In this document: piece after piece, positions 7,788 to 15,712 of the stretch | Layout: each line of letters starts with the position of its first letter | How positions within the stretch are numbered: the first letter of the stretch is position 1 | Assembly: GCA_934663645.1 (NCBI GenBank) | Contig: CAKUKR010000021.1 | Location: forward strand, 1 to 28,730 | Reading direction: 5' to 3' | Source: an uncultured Muribaculaceae bacterium | Lineage (GTDB): Bacteria; Bacteroidota; Bacteroidia; Bacteroidales; Muribaculaceae | Length of the DNA: 28,730 bases | Made by a program: the position numbers and the translations under genes | The notes under the pieces: model-generated | Databases searched by the model: none | Told to the model about the DNA's origin: nothing | Seen by the model: only the letters and a program-made list of their open reading frames with translations

Positions 7788-10291
7788 TAATAGTTAAACT
7801 GGATGTTGTCAACCGTCAGGACGCTGCCCACATAGCGGGAGTCTCTATAACCTAAGAGCGCGCCTTTCGAGCCACCATGTTTGGTCAGCTTGGGGCTGTC
7901 GGCAGTCGAGGATATGAACACGATGTATGCGTGTGTGGCCTTGAGCGTCAGGTTGGTGTATTTCAGGTTGAGCGTAGTGTTGGTAAATGCGGACTTGGCA
8001 GTGCCTGAGACGAGCTCGGCGCGAGCCAGCTCGGTGGTCTTGCCTCCGTCACGGTTTTCTATCACGACATACGCCTTGAAGCTCTCGTTGTTGACAGGAG
8101 CGAACTTGTAGTCGAAAGAGAGGGATGTAGGACGCGAGGTGAAAGCGCGGCCGTAGTTGAACACCTCCTTGTCAGCGTGGAACTCCTTCTTGTTGCCCGG
8201 GCCGGAGTATGAGTGTTCTCCCATAAAGAGCATGCCCGGGGTAGCGATAGCCACGCTAGGGTCGGTAACGTCAGAGTATGTCACGCCCTTGCCCCAGCCC
8301 TCGGTGCAAATCTCGGCAGCCTTGCCGGAAGTGCCGTCAACGGGATATGTTCCGCTGTATGAGGCATAGTAGGGGGTTTCGCCCGAAGTCATTGATGTGG
8401 TCGTTGCGTTGCGTGTAGTCCAGTAAGGAGTGGCTGACGAGGATGCCATCGGGAACCAGCGGTATATATCCATACTGTAAATGGTGCCTCCGCTGTACAC
8501 CTTTGATGAATACCACTCTTCCATGCCAGCGTTCAGAGGCTGTGCAGCAGCCTCTGTAGTGATGCGCAGTTCAGCGCCCATTGTCGGATTGGAGCCCTTC
8601 ATCGCCGTTGACGTGATGTGGTATGTGGTCGAAGGCTCGAGGCCGCGTATTGTGATCTCGCCGGTTGGGGCATTGCGCGTGATGTTGGAGGCGGGTATTT
8701 CAGAGCCGCCGGCAAAGAGGCGCACGTTCTCGGTGATGAACTCATTCAGAGCCTTGCTGTCAGTGCCGCTCACCTTGATAATCGTGCGACGCGCGAAAGT
8801 GTTGGCAGTCAAGGTATAGTTGGGAGCAGCCTTGGCGATAGTGCCGGAAGCCATCTCCTTGCCGTGACAGTACAGCTTGATGCTCAGGTCGCGAGTCGTA
8901 TTTGGCACGGAGAGCTTCACGTTGTAGTTGCGTGTCGGGAAGGCGTCAGAGCGCGTAGCAGCGCGTTTGCCCGCAGCCACAGTGGCGCTGGTTATCGGGC
9001 AGTCAACCCATACGCCGCTGTCGTCCAGACCCTTGACAGTGATGTCGTTGGCAATGTCAGAGCCGTTGTAAGCCACTACGATGTTGGCTACTGTCGAGCC
9101 GACAGGTGAAATCTCCGTGCTTACTAGGTTGACAACAAGAGGAGTACATTGCGCCACGAATGTCACGGGGTCATTGACGCGAGTGAGCTTGTCCTTGACC
9201 ACGAGGGTAATGCGGTGCTCGCCCTGCGGCAGACGCGACAGTAGGCCTGCGATGTCAACAGAAGCCAGTTCGGCAGGGTTCTTGAACAAGCCGATGCAGC
9301 GTATTCCCTCGGCGGCGAGCTGCTGCTGAAGTGTCTCGGAAGCGTTGGCGAGTTCCACCTCACGCCCGAAGGGAGCAGAGTAGCTGTCAGACTCGATGGT
9401 CAGAACAGCGGAGGTGATAGTGCCGGCAGCGTATGCAGCAAACTTTGCCTCACCCTGGTATTTCGCGCTTTCGAGTATCGAAACGGCAGTGCCGGGGGTA
9501 AAGCCCTTGGCAGTCACTTCAGGGGCTGCAAGGTTGAGAAGCTCGTCGCTCAAGTCGATTTCGACATCCTCGGTCTGAACAGTGTCGTCAAACTTCACTA
9601 CCAGCTGAGCATCGCCTACCTCGCCGTTGTTCACGTCGAGAGTTATGTGGTAGTAGTGGCGAGCCTCAGCCACAAACTCTGCGGGCTGTATGGTCGCCGA
9701 TGTTCCGTTCTGCTTGGTGAAGGCGACAGTCACCTTGACAGTGCCGGGAACAAGATAGATGGGGTCATCCACCGTGTTGGAGAGCTCATGAAACCCGTAG
9801 CCCTCGGAGTGGAGCGTAGTGGTGTACTGCGAGAAATAGTTGCGGAACGCCTCAGTGTACTTCACGTCAACCATTGTGTTGGCGAGCGTTGCAGTCACCG
9901 AAGCCTCGGTGGTTTCGCCGGGCTTGACAGTGAGCGATGTCACGCCACGGTAGTACGGCTTGTTGTACCCTTCGTCGTCAGCATTGCCGTAATATGCCTC
10001 AAGAGTGTATTCCCCGGCCGGAAAACCCTTGTCTTCCGGAAACTCTGCTACCGTATTCCACTGGTAGCTGCTTGTACCGTCTGTCTTAGACAGTTTCAGA
10101 CCGAACTGGCTCGCGTCTGGAGCCATTGCCTGTGCTCGCGTGGGTATCGCGTCCCGCACATGGCTGTCGGTGCTTACCTGCGGAGCGATGCCGCCTTCCC
10201 CCTCACTGTACTGCCACGGGTTGTCGTCGTTGCAGGAGGCGGCGGTCAGCATCAATGCCGAACAGATAAAGCCATAATAAATTCGTTTCAT
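7787..10291 (-). CDS. Large DUF4493 + PCMD-like surface lipoprotein, first gene of the operon
   Basis: An 834-residue lipoprotein. I place the start at 10291 because it gives a standard signal peptide ending in LTAASC (Cys20) followed by NDDN; the open frame continues 49 codons upstream but that part overlaps the promoter and leader. About 38-260 is DUF4493, with T51-R52-A53 after the first strand and FPAGEYTLEAYYG. Several Ig- or FN3-like units fill about 270-590, including a unit ending G-L-E-P-S-T-T-Y. The C-terminal part (about 595-834) is a diverged PCMD-like region recognised by NYGRAFTSRPTSL and the final LTVDNIQFNY strand. It lacks the FVGVG-GKxAAG block of the other two. As the largest and promoter-proximal protein it may be the main surface component; that is inference. 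Confidence 0.83.
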   Translation of the reverse strand: MKRIYYGFICSALMLTAASCNDDNPWQYSEGEGGIAPQVSTDSHVRDAIPTRAQAMAPDASQFGLKLSKTDGTSSYQWNTVAEFPEDKGFPAGEYTLEAYYGNADDEGYNKPYYRGVTSLTVKPGETTEASVTATLANTMVDVKYTEAFRNYFSQYTTTLHSEGYGFHELSNTVDDPIYLVPGTVKVTVAFTKQNGTSATIQPAEFVAEARHYYHITLDVNNGEVGDAQLVVKFDDTVQTEDVEIDLSDELLNLAAPEVTAKGFTPGTAVSILESAKYQGEAKFAAYAAGTITSAVLTIESDSYSAPFGREVELANASETLQQQLAAEGIRCIGLFKNPAELASVDIAGLLSRLPQGEHRITLVVKDKLTRVNDPVTFVAQCTPLVVNLVSTEISPVGSTVANIVVAYNGSDIANDITVKGLDDSGVWVDCPITSATVAAGKRAATRSDAFPTRNYNVKLSVPNTTRDLSIKLYCHGKEMASGTIAKAAPNYTLTANTFARRTIIKVSGTDSKALNEFITENVRLFAGGSEIPASNITRNAPTGEITIRGLEPSTTYHITSTAMKGSNPTMGAELRITTEAAAQPLNAGMEEWYSSKVYSGGTIYSMDIYRWFPMASSSATPYWTTRNATTTSMTSGETPYYASYSGTYPVDGTSGKAAEICTEGWGKGVTYSDVTDPSVAIATPGMLFMGEHSYSGPGNKKEFHADKEVFNYGRAFTSRPTSLSFDYKFAPVNNESFKAYVVIENRDGGKTTELARAELVSGTAKSAFTNTTLNLKYTNLTLKATHAYIVFISSTADSPKLTKHGGSKGALLGYRDSRYVGSVLTVDNIQFNY

Positions 10292-10327
10292 AAATCGGTT
10301 TGTTAATGTAATTTCTTTCGGTATTAA

Positions 10328-10367
10328 GCCGCATCCCATACCCATAATCCCATGCATCTGATGCGGC
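10328..10367 (-). promoter_or_regulatory. Hairpin in the 5' leader of the DUF4493/PCMD operon
   Basis: GCCGCATC (10328-10335) pairs perfectly with GATGCGGC (10360-10367), enclosing a 24-nt loop which on the minus strand contains three ATGGG/ATGGGT-like repeats. It lies between the proposed transcription start (about 10390) and the chosen start codon, so it would be in the mRNA leader, just after a run of seven U. It is not followed by a U tract on the coding strand, so it is not a simple terminator. A regulatory role is inferred. Confidence 0.45.
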
Positions 10368-10396
10368 AGTAACAAAAAAACTAAGTCATTCAGCGA

Positions 10397-10433
10397 CAAA
10401 ATTAGGAAATATAATCGTAACCTCGCGAAAACA
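10397..10433 (-). promoter_or_regulatory. Bacteroidales-type promoter for the DUF4493/PCMD operon
   Basis: On the minus strand TAATTTTG (10404-10397) matches the TAnnTTTG -7 box. About 22 bp upstream is GTTTTCG (near 10427-10433), a poor -33 box. It would start transcription near 10390 and give a leader of about 100 nt. It lies in the 212-bp gap after tadA. I see no clear terminator between tadA and this site, so some read-through from the upstream operon is possible. Confidence 0.55.
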
Positions 10434-10503
10434 TTCATAAAAATCGCATCAAGAGGTGCAATATTCTCCTGTCATTCGGCGATTATACACTAAATATGCT
10501 CTT

Positions 10504-10980
10504 TTATCGTCTTTCGCGGAAGAAGTCCTGCATCAGCCTGCGGCACTCATCGGCAAGCACGCCAGCGGTGATCTGCGTGCGCCGGTGCATCGGCGGGCTG
10601 CCCAGCATATCCGTGCCGAAATACGTGTGTGTGCCCCGCTTGTCGTCGGGCGTGCCGTAAACCACGCGCCCTATCTGCGCCCACGCCAACGCCCCGGCAC
10701 ACATCAGGCATGGCTCTACAGTGACATACAATGTACAGTCGGGCAGGTACTTGCCGCCGAAATGGCTTGCGGCGGCAGTCACGGCCATGATTTCCGCATG
10801 GGCAGTTACGTCAACAAAACGTTCCGTCTGGTTGTGGGCGCGTGCCACTACCCTGCCCCCGGCCGTCACCACCGCGCCGATAGGTATCTCCCCTTCGCGG
10901 TACGCTTCACGAGCCTCCTCCAATGCCAACAGCATGAACAGTTCATCTGCAGCCGCGTCGCTGTGCAAGTTTCTGTTCAT
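10504..10980 (-). CDS. tadA: tRNA adenosine(34) deaminase TadA
   Basis: A 158-residue deaminase converting the wobble adenosine of tRNA-Arg(ACG) to inosine. The zinc site is complete: H61-A-E63 and P90-C91-L-M-C94, with Glu63 as proton shuttle. The early motif EIPIGAVV and the C-terminal arginine-rich helix (RRLMQDFFRERR) are usual for bacterial TadA. Start 10980 is chosen because it gives normal length and overlaps the ispH stop by 4 bp (ATGA); the open frame continues upstream inside ispH but encodes no family residues there. It is the last gene of porQ-cmk-ispH-tadA. Confidence 0.93.
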   Translation of the reverse strand: MNRNLHSDAAADELFMLLALEEAREAYREGEIPIGAVVTAGGRVVARAHNQTERFVDVTAHAEIMAVTAAASHFGGKYLPDCTLYVTVEPCLMCAGALAWAQIGRVVYGTPDDKRGTHTYFGTDMLGSPPMHRRTQITAGVLADECRRLMQDFFRERR

Positions 10981-11858
10981 GAGAGCATTGACATAAGGTG
11001 TTCCCTCACACGGTTCATCAGCCAGCGCGGAGTGGATGTCGCGCCGCAGATGCCTATCCGCTTCGCGCCCTTTATCCACGCGGGGTCTATCTCGTCCTCC
11101 GATGAGACGAGGTATGAATGTGGCGTCACAATGCGGCACTCCGCAAACAGCACCTTGCCGTTGCTGCTCTTGCGCCCGCTCACGAATATGACCACCTCAT
11201 GGGCAGCTGCAAAACTGCGCAGATGCTCCATGCGGCGAGCCACCTGCCGGCATATTGTGTCGTAATACTCGAACTTGCCGCTGCGCTTGCGTCGCTTTAT
11301 GGCATCGACTATGTTGCGGAAACCCTCAAGCGACTTGGTGGTCTGCGAATACAGCAGCACGTCTCGGTCCAGGTCCACTCGCTCCAAATCTGCTTCTTCC
11401 TGTATCACCACGGCAGTGCCGTCGGTCTGCCCTACCAGGCCATTTACCTCGGCATGGCCGAGTTTGCCGTATATGAGTATCAGCGGCTTGTCGGCAAGCC
11501 CCGAGGCAGCGTCATACGCCTGTTTGATGCGGCGTTGCAGCTGAAGCACCACCGGGCAGGTGGCATCGATGATCTGGATATTGTTGCGGCGTGCCGTGTC
11601 GTAGGTCGAGGGTGGCTCGCCATGCGCACGCAGCAAGACGCGAGTGTCGTGGAGGCTGGCAAATGTGTCATGGGTGACTGTGCGCAGTCCCTTGGCGTGG
11701 AGGCGTTCCATCTCGCTGGAATTGTGGACGATGTCGCCCAGACAGTACAGCGACGACTCTTCGCGCAGCACGTCCTCTGCCTTCTCAATCGCCGTCACGA
11801 CCCCAAAACAGAAGCCCGACTGCTCGTCAATCTCTATGGCAACGCCAGTGTCAGCCAT
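10977..11858 (-). CDS. ispH: 4-hydroxy-3-methylbut-2-enyl diphosphate reductase (IspH)
   Basis: A 293-residue iron-sulfur enzyme that makes IPP and DMAPP in the last step of the MEP isoprenoid pathway. The three cluster cysteines are seen at C17 (GFCFGV), C101 (DATCPVV) and C203 (DTICRQ). Substrate-binding histidines appear in GDIVHN (H45), AHGEP (H79) and GKLGHAE (H135), with the SQTT segment near 171. The length is slightly shorter than the E. coli enzyme, with the DTICRQV variant that I associate with Bacteroidota. The gene follows cmk after 3 bp and overlaps tadA by 4 bp. Isoprenoid supply also feeds undecaprenyl lipids, the possible substrates of the dgkA/PAP2 pair, but the two operons are separate. 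Confidence 0.96.
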   Translation of the reverse strand: MADTGVAIEIDEQSGFCFGVVTAIEKAEDVLREESSLYCLGDIVHNSSEMERLHAKGLRTVTHDTFASLHDTRVLLRAHGEPPSTYDTARRNNIQIIDATCPVVLQLQRRIKQAYDAASGLADKPLILIYGKLGHAEVNGLVGQTDGTAVVIQEEADLERVDLDRDVLLYSQTTKSLEGFRNIVDAIKRRKRSGKFEYYDTICRQVARRMEHLRSFAAAHEVVIFVSGRKSSNGKVLFAECRIVTPHSYLVSSEDEIDPAWIKGAKRIGICGATSTPRWLMNRVREHLMSMLS

Positions 11859-11861
11859 GGG

Positions 11862-12569
11862 TCACGCCTTTTGTCCAACAGTCTTGCGGTATATTTCCAT
11901 TAGAATTTCCATCTGCTGCTCTCGAGTGATGTTGTCATTGGCGAGCAGGTGGGCGTCGTCGGCTCGCCGCAGCGGCGACACTGCACGGCTGCGGTCTATG
12001 CGGTCACGCTCCGTCACATTGTGCAGCACCTCGTCATAGTCTGCGGGCATACCCTTGTCAATCAGTTCCTTGTACCGGCGCATGGCACGCACCTGCGGCG
12101 AAGCCTCGACAAACACTTTCATCTCAGCATCAGGGAACACAGTCGTGCCGATGTCGCGACCGTCCATGACTATACCCTTGCGGCAGCCCATAGCTTGTTG
12201 CTGTCGCGTAAGGCACTCTCGCACTGCAGGAATGGCCGACACGGGGCTGACAACATCCGAAACGCGCAGCGTCCGTATCTCGCGCTCCACGTTAACGCCG
12301 TTGAGCATCGTCTCCGACACGCCAGTCTGCGGATTTACAGCAAATGAAACATTTATGCCAGGCAAAGCCGCTTCGAGTGCTGCGACATCTACTGCGCCGT
12401 CAGCCGACACCATGCCGTGGTCGAGGGCGTAGAGCGTCACAGCGCGGTACATTGCGCCTGAATCAATGTAGACATACCCGAGGCGACGAGCCAAGTCCTT
12501 GGCCATCGTGCTTTTGCCCGACGAGGAATAGCCGTCGATAGCAATGATGATTCTGGGTTGATTTTCCAT
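11862..12569 (-). CDS. cmk: Cytidylate kinase
   Basis: A 235-residue nucleoside monophosphate kinase that phosphorylates CMP and dCMP with ATP. The Walker A loop is G-Y-S-S-S-G-K-S-T (13-21), a variant of the usual G-P-S-G-S-G-K-S. The nucleotide-binding DSGAMYRA block, MDGRDIGTTVFP and the lid region around RAMRRYKELIDKG follow in family order. The length is normal. It starts 23 bp after porQ and ends 3 bp before ispH, within one operon. Confidence 0.96.
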   Translation of the reverse strand: MENQPRIIIAIDGYSSSGKSTMAKDLARRLGYVYIDSGAMYRAVTLYALDHGMVSADGAVDVAALEAALPGINVSFAVNPQTGVSETMLNGVNVEREIRTLRVSDVVSPVSAIPAVRECLTRQQQAMGCRKGIVMDGRDIGTTVFPDAEMKVFVEASPQVRAMRRYKELIDKGMPADYDEVLHNVTERDRIDRSRAVSPLRRADDAHLLANDNITREQQMEILMEIYRKTVGQKA

Positions 12570-12592
12570 GGTTGTTGTTCTAAGCCATCGGG

Positions 12593-13612
12593 TCAGTGCA
12601 GCAGCTCCCCGAGGTTGGTCGATACGTTCAGCATCAGCGACGAGCCTCCCTTATGGGGCAATGCATAACCCACTGCAAAGCGGAACGACTTGACGTTCAG
12701 CCCCAAGCCAGCCGAGAAGCCCGACAGGAAATTGCGGCTGTAGCCCGACATGTCGGTGCGCTGCTTGTAGTTGTACGCCAAATCCAAGTAAAACGTTTCC
12801 GAAGGCTGGTACTGAAGCCCGAAGATGAGGTGGCGGAAGAGGTTTGAGCCGAACGACGACTTCTTGGTCTGCTGTTTTTCAGGGTCGTTCTTGTCATGGC
12901 TGTAATATGGCAAATCCCATTTGGTGAGATGCCAAGCGGTAATGCTCAGCGAGAACGGCGACGAGCCAAGCCCTTGCATATAGCCGAGCTGGACGTCCAC
13001 CGGCAGACGGTCGTATGACTGGTCGAAACGCTTGACCTGGCCGCCGAGGTTCTTGACCACAGCCGACAGCGACAGGTCATGCTCCTCGTTGTAGTAGTTT
13101 ACGCCGAGGTCGGTGGCAATGGCAAATGCGGAATACTGCTCATAGTTGCTGTAGACCATCTTCATCATGATGCCGCCGCGCAGCCTGTCGGTGAAATCAT
13201 GGGAATATGCGCCTTCAAACACGATGTCCTGCGGCGAGAAAGTCCCGGTCTCCGTGCCGTCGGGGGCAGTGGCAGTCATAGTGCCGTAGTTGATATAGCG
13301 TATGCCAGCCATCCACGCGCCGCGCTCGCCGGCAGCCATGCCATAACGCGCAGAAGCCACGTTGGACGAGCCGAACCACCGCATATAGGACAACGCCACC
13401 TGCTTGTCGAGTTCCGGGCCTATCAGCGCGGGGTTCTGATCTGCAAGGTTCACATCGTCATTGATGACCGCCGGCGCAGCGCCGCCCAGGCCAAACGCCT
13501 GTGCCGATGACGGCAGCTCGAGGAAACTGTATCCAGACGAACCGGTCTGCCCCCATGCCGCCGGCGCACACAGTGCCAGTGCCGCAATATATATGGAAAC
13601 ACGTGATTTCAT
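12593..13612 (-). CDS. porQ: PorQ-like outer-membrane protein
   Basis: A 339-residue protein with a signal peptide (about 1-21, cleavage near AWGQ) and a PorV/PorQ-type beta-barrel. The start of the mature protein, with SGYSFLELPSSAQAFGLGG and DVNLADQNPALIG, is the hallmark of the PorQ group. In Porphyromonas gingivalis PorQ is an outer-membrane component linked to type IX secretion. PorQ homologues also occur next to cmk in Bacteroidales that may lack a full type IX system, so presence here does not prove such a system; no other por genes or typical C-terminal cargo signals appear in the window. It heads the porQ-cmk-ispH-tadA operon. I found no convincing minus-strand promoter box upstream. 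Confidence 0.88.
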   Translation of the reverse strand: MKSRVSIYIAALALCAPAAWGQTGSSGYSFLELPSSAQAFGLGGAAPAVINDDVNLADQNPALIGPELDKQVALSYMRWFGSSNVASARYGMAAGERGAWMAGIRYINYGTMTATAPDGTETGTFSPQDIVFEGAYSHDFTDRLRGGIMMKMVYSNYEQYSAFAIATDLGVNYYNEEHDLSLSAVVKNLGGQVKRFDQSYDRLPVDVQLGYMQGLGSSPFSLSITAWHLTKWDLPYYSHDKNDPEKQQTKKSSFGSNLFRHLIFGLQYQPSETFYLDLAYNYKQRTDMSGYSRNFLSGFSAGLGLNVKSFRFAVGYALPHKGGSSLMLNVSTNLGELLH

Positions 13613-13766
13613 AATCTTCCTTAGATAGTAACGGCACTACACCACCGCTATTATATTCAGCCCCGGGAAATTTGAGTGTGAGGGACACGGAAAGCATGCT
13701 GAAGCCGGAGCATGAGCAAAACAAGGTTAAATGTAAAGAGCCTACATATAAAGCAATTAAAACCGC

Positions 13767-13797
13767 TTGGCACATATTGGGCGGCTCGCTATATTTG
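13767..13797 (+). promoter_or_regulatory. Bacteroidales-type promoter for the TonB-domain gene
   Basis: TTGG (13767-13770), a 19-bp spacer, then TATATTTG (13790-13797), an exact TAnnTTTG -7 box. The predicted start of transcription is about 20 bp before the ATG at 13824. Confidence 0.7.
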
Positions 13798-13823
13798 CAT
13801 CCGGAAACTGAATAGATACGAAC

Positions 13824-14267
13824 ATGTCCAAGTTCAACAAGATATTCCTCCCCATGCTTGTGGGGCTGTCGCTGTCAGCACCGTTGACAGCACTGCCGCA
13901 GACAGTCTATGTACGGTGTGCCGACGTGAGCAAACACAATACATACCGTGAAGTGTACGAATATGATTTTGTAGACGAAAAGCCCGCGTTCCCGGGAGGC
14001 GACACGATGCTGCTGCAATACATCAACCGGACAAGGCAATATCCCAAACGGGCATACCGCAAGGGGATTCAGGGACGTGTGACGCTGTCGTTCGTGGTCA
14101 ATGCCGACGGCACAGTTTCCGACGTTGCCGTATTGCGCGGCGTTGAGAAATCGCTTAACAAGGAGGCAGCCCGCGTCATAGCCGACATGCCGCACTGGAA
14201 GCCTGGCCGCATTGACGGCAAACCTGTGCCTGTGCGCGTCATACAGACCATCGTTTTCAGAAAGTAA
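13824..14267 (+). CDS. Small secreted protein with a TonB C-terminal domain
   Basis: A 147-residue protein with a signal peptide or anchor (about 1-25) and a TonB C-terminal domain from about residue 60. The domain shows the family order: YPKRAYRKGIQGRVTLSFVV, N-A-D-G-T-V-S-D-V, then PHWKPGRIDGKPVPVRV. TonB proteins transfer energy from ExbB-ExbD to outer-membrane receptors through this domain. The long Pro-rich spacer of true TonB is absent, and only about 35 residues separate the N terminus from the domain. It is therefore more likely one of the many short TonB-like proteins of Bacteroidota, of unknown partner. It is a single-gene unit with its own promoter and terminator. Confidence 0.85.
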   Translation: MSKFNKIFLPMLVGLSLSAPLTALPQTVYVRCADVSKHNTYREVYEYDFVDEKPAFPGGDTMLLQYINRTRQYPKRAYRKGIQGRVTLSFVVNADGTVSDVAVLRGVEKSLNKEAARVIADMPHWKPGRIDGKPVPVRVIQTIVFRK

Positions 14268-14288
14268 GACACACGAACATCCATAATC

Positions 14289-14329
14289 AATCCCGGGAAA
14301 TCGGACATGTCCGACATCCCGGGATTTTT
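14289..14329 (+). terminator. Intrinsic terminator between convergent genes
   Basis: AATCCCGGGA (14289-14298) pairs with TCCCGGGATT (14317-14326), followed by TTT. The loop itself holds a perfect 14-bp palindrome, TCGGACATGTCCGA (14301-14314). It ends the TonB-domain gene and probably also the convergent winged-helix gene. Confidence 0.85.
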
Positions 14330-14349
14330 CATGCTCCGCACACGGAGGC

Positions 14350-14556
14350 TTACGCCAGTGTCACGGTAATTTCCTCGCCTTCAGCGTTGAGGCAGACCTT
14401 GCCCTCCCTGCCGAGCCAGCCGAGCGCGGGCAGGATTTCATCTTTCTTCAGCTTGGTCGCCTTGCGCAGGCCTTTCATGCCGAGTGTCCGGCCGGGCGCG
14501 GCATCGAGAGCCTGATACACCTTGCCGGCGTTTGTTCCAATGGATTCAATAGTCAT
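14350..14556 (-). CDS. Small winged helix-turn-helix protein (DUF2582-like)
   Basis: A 68-residue protein made of one winged helix domain. It resembles the Bacteroidota family PF10771: an N-terminal IGTNAGKVYQAL helix, the K-G-L-R-K-A-T-K-L-K-K-D-E-I-L recognition region, LGWLGREGKV and a final beta wing (EITVTL). Such proteins are presumed DNA- or RNA-binding; the target is unknown. The gene stands alone with its own consensus promoter, so it may be a constitutive small regulator. Confidence 0.85.
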   Translation of the reverse strand: MTIESIGTNAGKVYQALDAAPGRTLGMKGLRKATKLKKDEILPALGWLGREGKVCLNAEGEEITVTLA

Positions 14557-14596
14557 TTTACCTTAAGATTTTATCAGTCAATATGTATTATCGCCG

Positions 14597-14627
14597 CAAA
14601 GGTAATAAATAATCCGCTAACCGCAAT
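14597..14627 (-). promoter_or_regulatory. Bacteroidales-type promoter for the winged-helix gene
   Basis: On the minus strand ATTG (14627-14624), a 19-bp spacer, and TACCTTTG (14604-14597), an exact TAnnTTTG box. The transcript would have a leader of about 34 nt. Confidence 0.7.
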
Positions 14628-14687
14628 AGCGAGAAAGAAATTGCAGAGCGTGTAATTAATCACCAGCGGCGGCGTTATACATTATAT

Positions 14688-15677
14688 ATGGCAAAGAAAA
14701 AGACACGCACCACCATCGATACGTCCACGCTGCAAAAAGGGACTGTCACACGCAATACCGGCAGCGCATACACCGTGCGCCTCGATACGGGCGGCGACAC
14801 CGCTTGCCGCGTCAAGGGCAACCTGCGCATACGCGGCATACGCACGACCAACCCCGTGGCTGTCGGTGACCGCGTGACTGTGGCAAAAGCCGCTGACGAC
14901 GCGGACTACATAACCGCAGTGCTGCCGCGCCGCAACTATATAATCCGCCGTGCCTCAAACCTGTCAAAGGAATCACATATCCTTGCCGCCAACATTGACC
15001 AGGCCGTCCTCGTAGCCACACTGCGAGAGCCGGAAACGACAACCACGTTCATTGACCGTTTTCTCGCGACAGCCGAGGCTTACGCCATACCCGCGTCACT
15101 CGTGTTAAACAAGTGTGACATGTGGGACAGCGATGACCGCCAACTTGCGGAGGCGCTGCGCATCCTCTACACGCAAATAGGCTACGAGGTCATTTTCACC
15201 TCCGCTTCCACCGGCGAAGGGCTCGATGAGCTGTGCACTGCTGTTGCCTGCAAGACTTCTCTGCTCGCCGGAAACAGCGGCGTGGGCAAATCCTCAATAA
15301 TAAACGCCATTGTACCTGAAGCAAACCTGCGGACAGGAGAGATTTCAGACATACACCATACAGGCACACACACCACTACTTTCTCGGAGATGATAGAGAT
15401 ACCCAGCGGAGGGTACATCATTGACATTCCGGGAGTGAAGGGTTTCGGTGTCATCGATTTCGAGCCGGCATCCGTGTCGCATTATTTTCCCGAAATATTC
15501 AGGGCGTCCGCCAGCTGCCGCTACAGCGACTGCAAGCACATAGGCGAACCGGGGTGCGCCGTCAGGGACGCTCTCGAGCAGCACTTTATCTCGCAGAGCC
15601 GCTACACCTCCTACCTGAGCATACTCGAGGAAGCCTCTGAAGACGCTGGTGCTGACAAATACCGAAAACCGTACTGA
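14688..15677 (+). CDS. rsgA: Ribosome small-subunit-dependent GTPase A
   Basis: A 329-residue circularly permuted GTPase that acts late in 30S subunit maturation. Domains in order: an OB fold (about 15-80); the GTPase domain with motifs in permuted order, G4 NKCD at 141-144, then G1 GNSGVGKS at 195-202 and G3 DIPG at 246-249; and a C-terminal zinc finger with C277, C282, H284 and C290. The N-terminal tail is basic (KKKTR). No good promoter was found in the 131 bp shared with the divergent winged-helix gene. The next gene, rpsA, is convergent and also concerns the 30S subunit. Confidence 0.96.
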   Translation: MAKKKTRTTIDTSTLQKGTVTRNTGSAYTVRLDTGGDTACRVKGNLRIRGIRTTNPVAVGDRVTVAKAADDADYITAVLPRRNYIIRRASNLSKESHILAANIDQAVLVATLREPETTTTFIDRFLATAEAYAIPASLVLNKCDMWDSDDRQLAEALRILYTQIGYEVIFTSASTGEGLDELCTAVACKTSLLAGNSGVGKSSIINAIVPEANLRTGEISDIHHTGTHTTTFSEMIEIPSGGYIIDIPGVKGFGVIDFEPASVSHYFPEIFRASASCRYSDCKHIGEPGCAVRDALEQHFISQSRYTSYLSILEEASEDAGADKYRKPY

Positions 15678-15712
15678 CACCTCTGGCGGCTGAACGCTCC
15701 GCACGGGAAACT

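Noticed and set aside
10292..10438. 49-codon upstream extension of the large DUF4493 protein
   Set aside because: It would run through the -7 box and leader hairpin, and the lipoprotein signal peptide starts only at 10291.
10981..11139. Upstream extension of TadA to 211 residues
   Set aside because: The extra part overlaps ispH, adds no family residues, and the ATGA overlap at 10980 is a better start.
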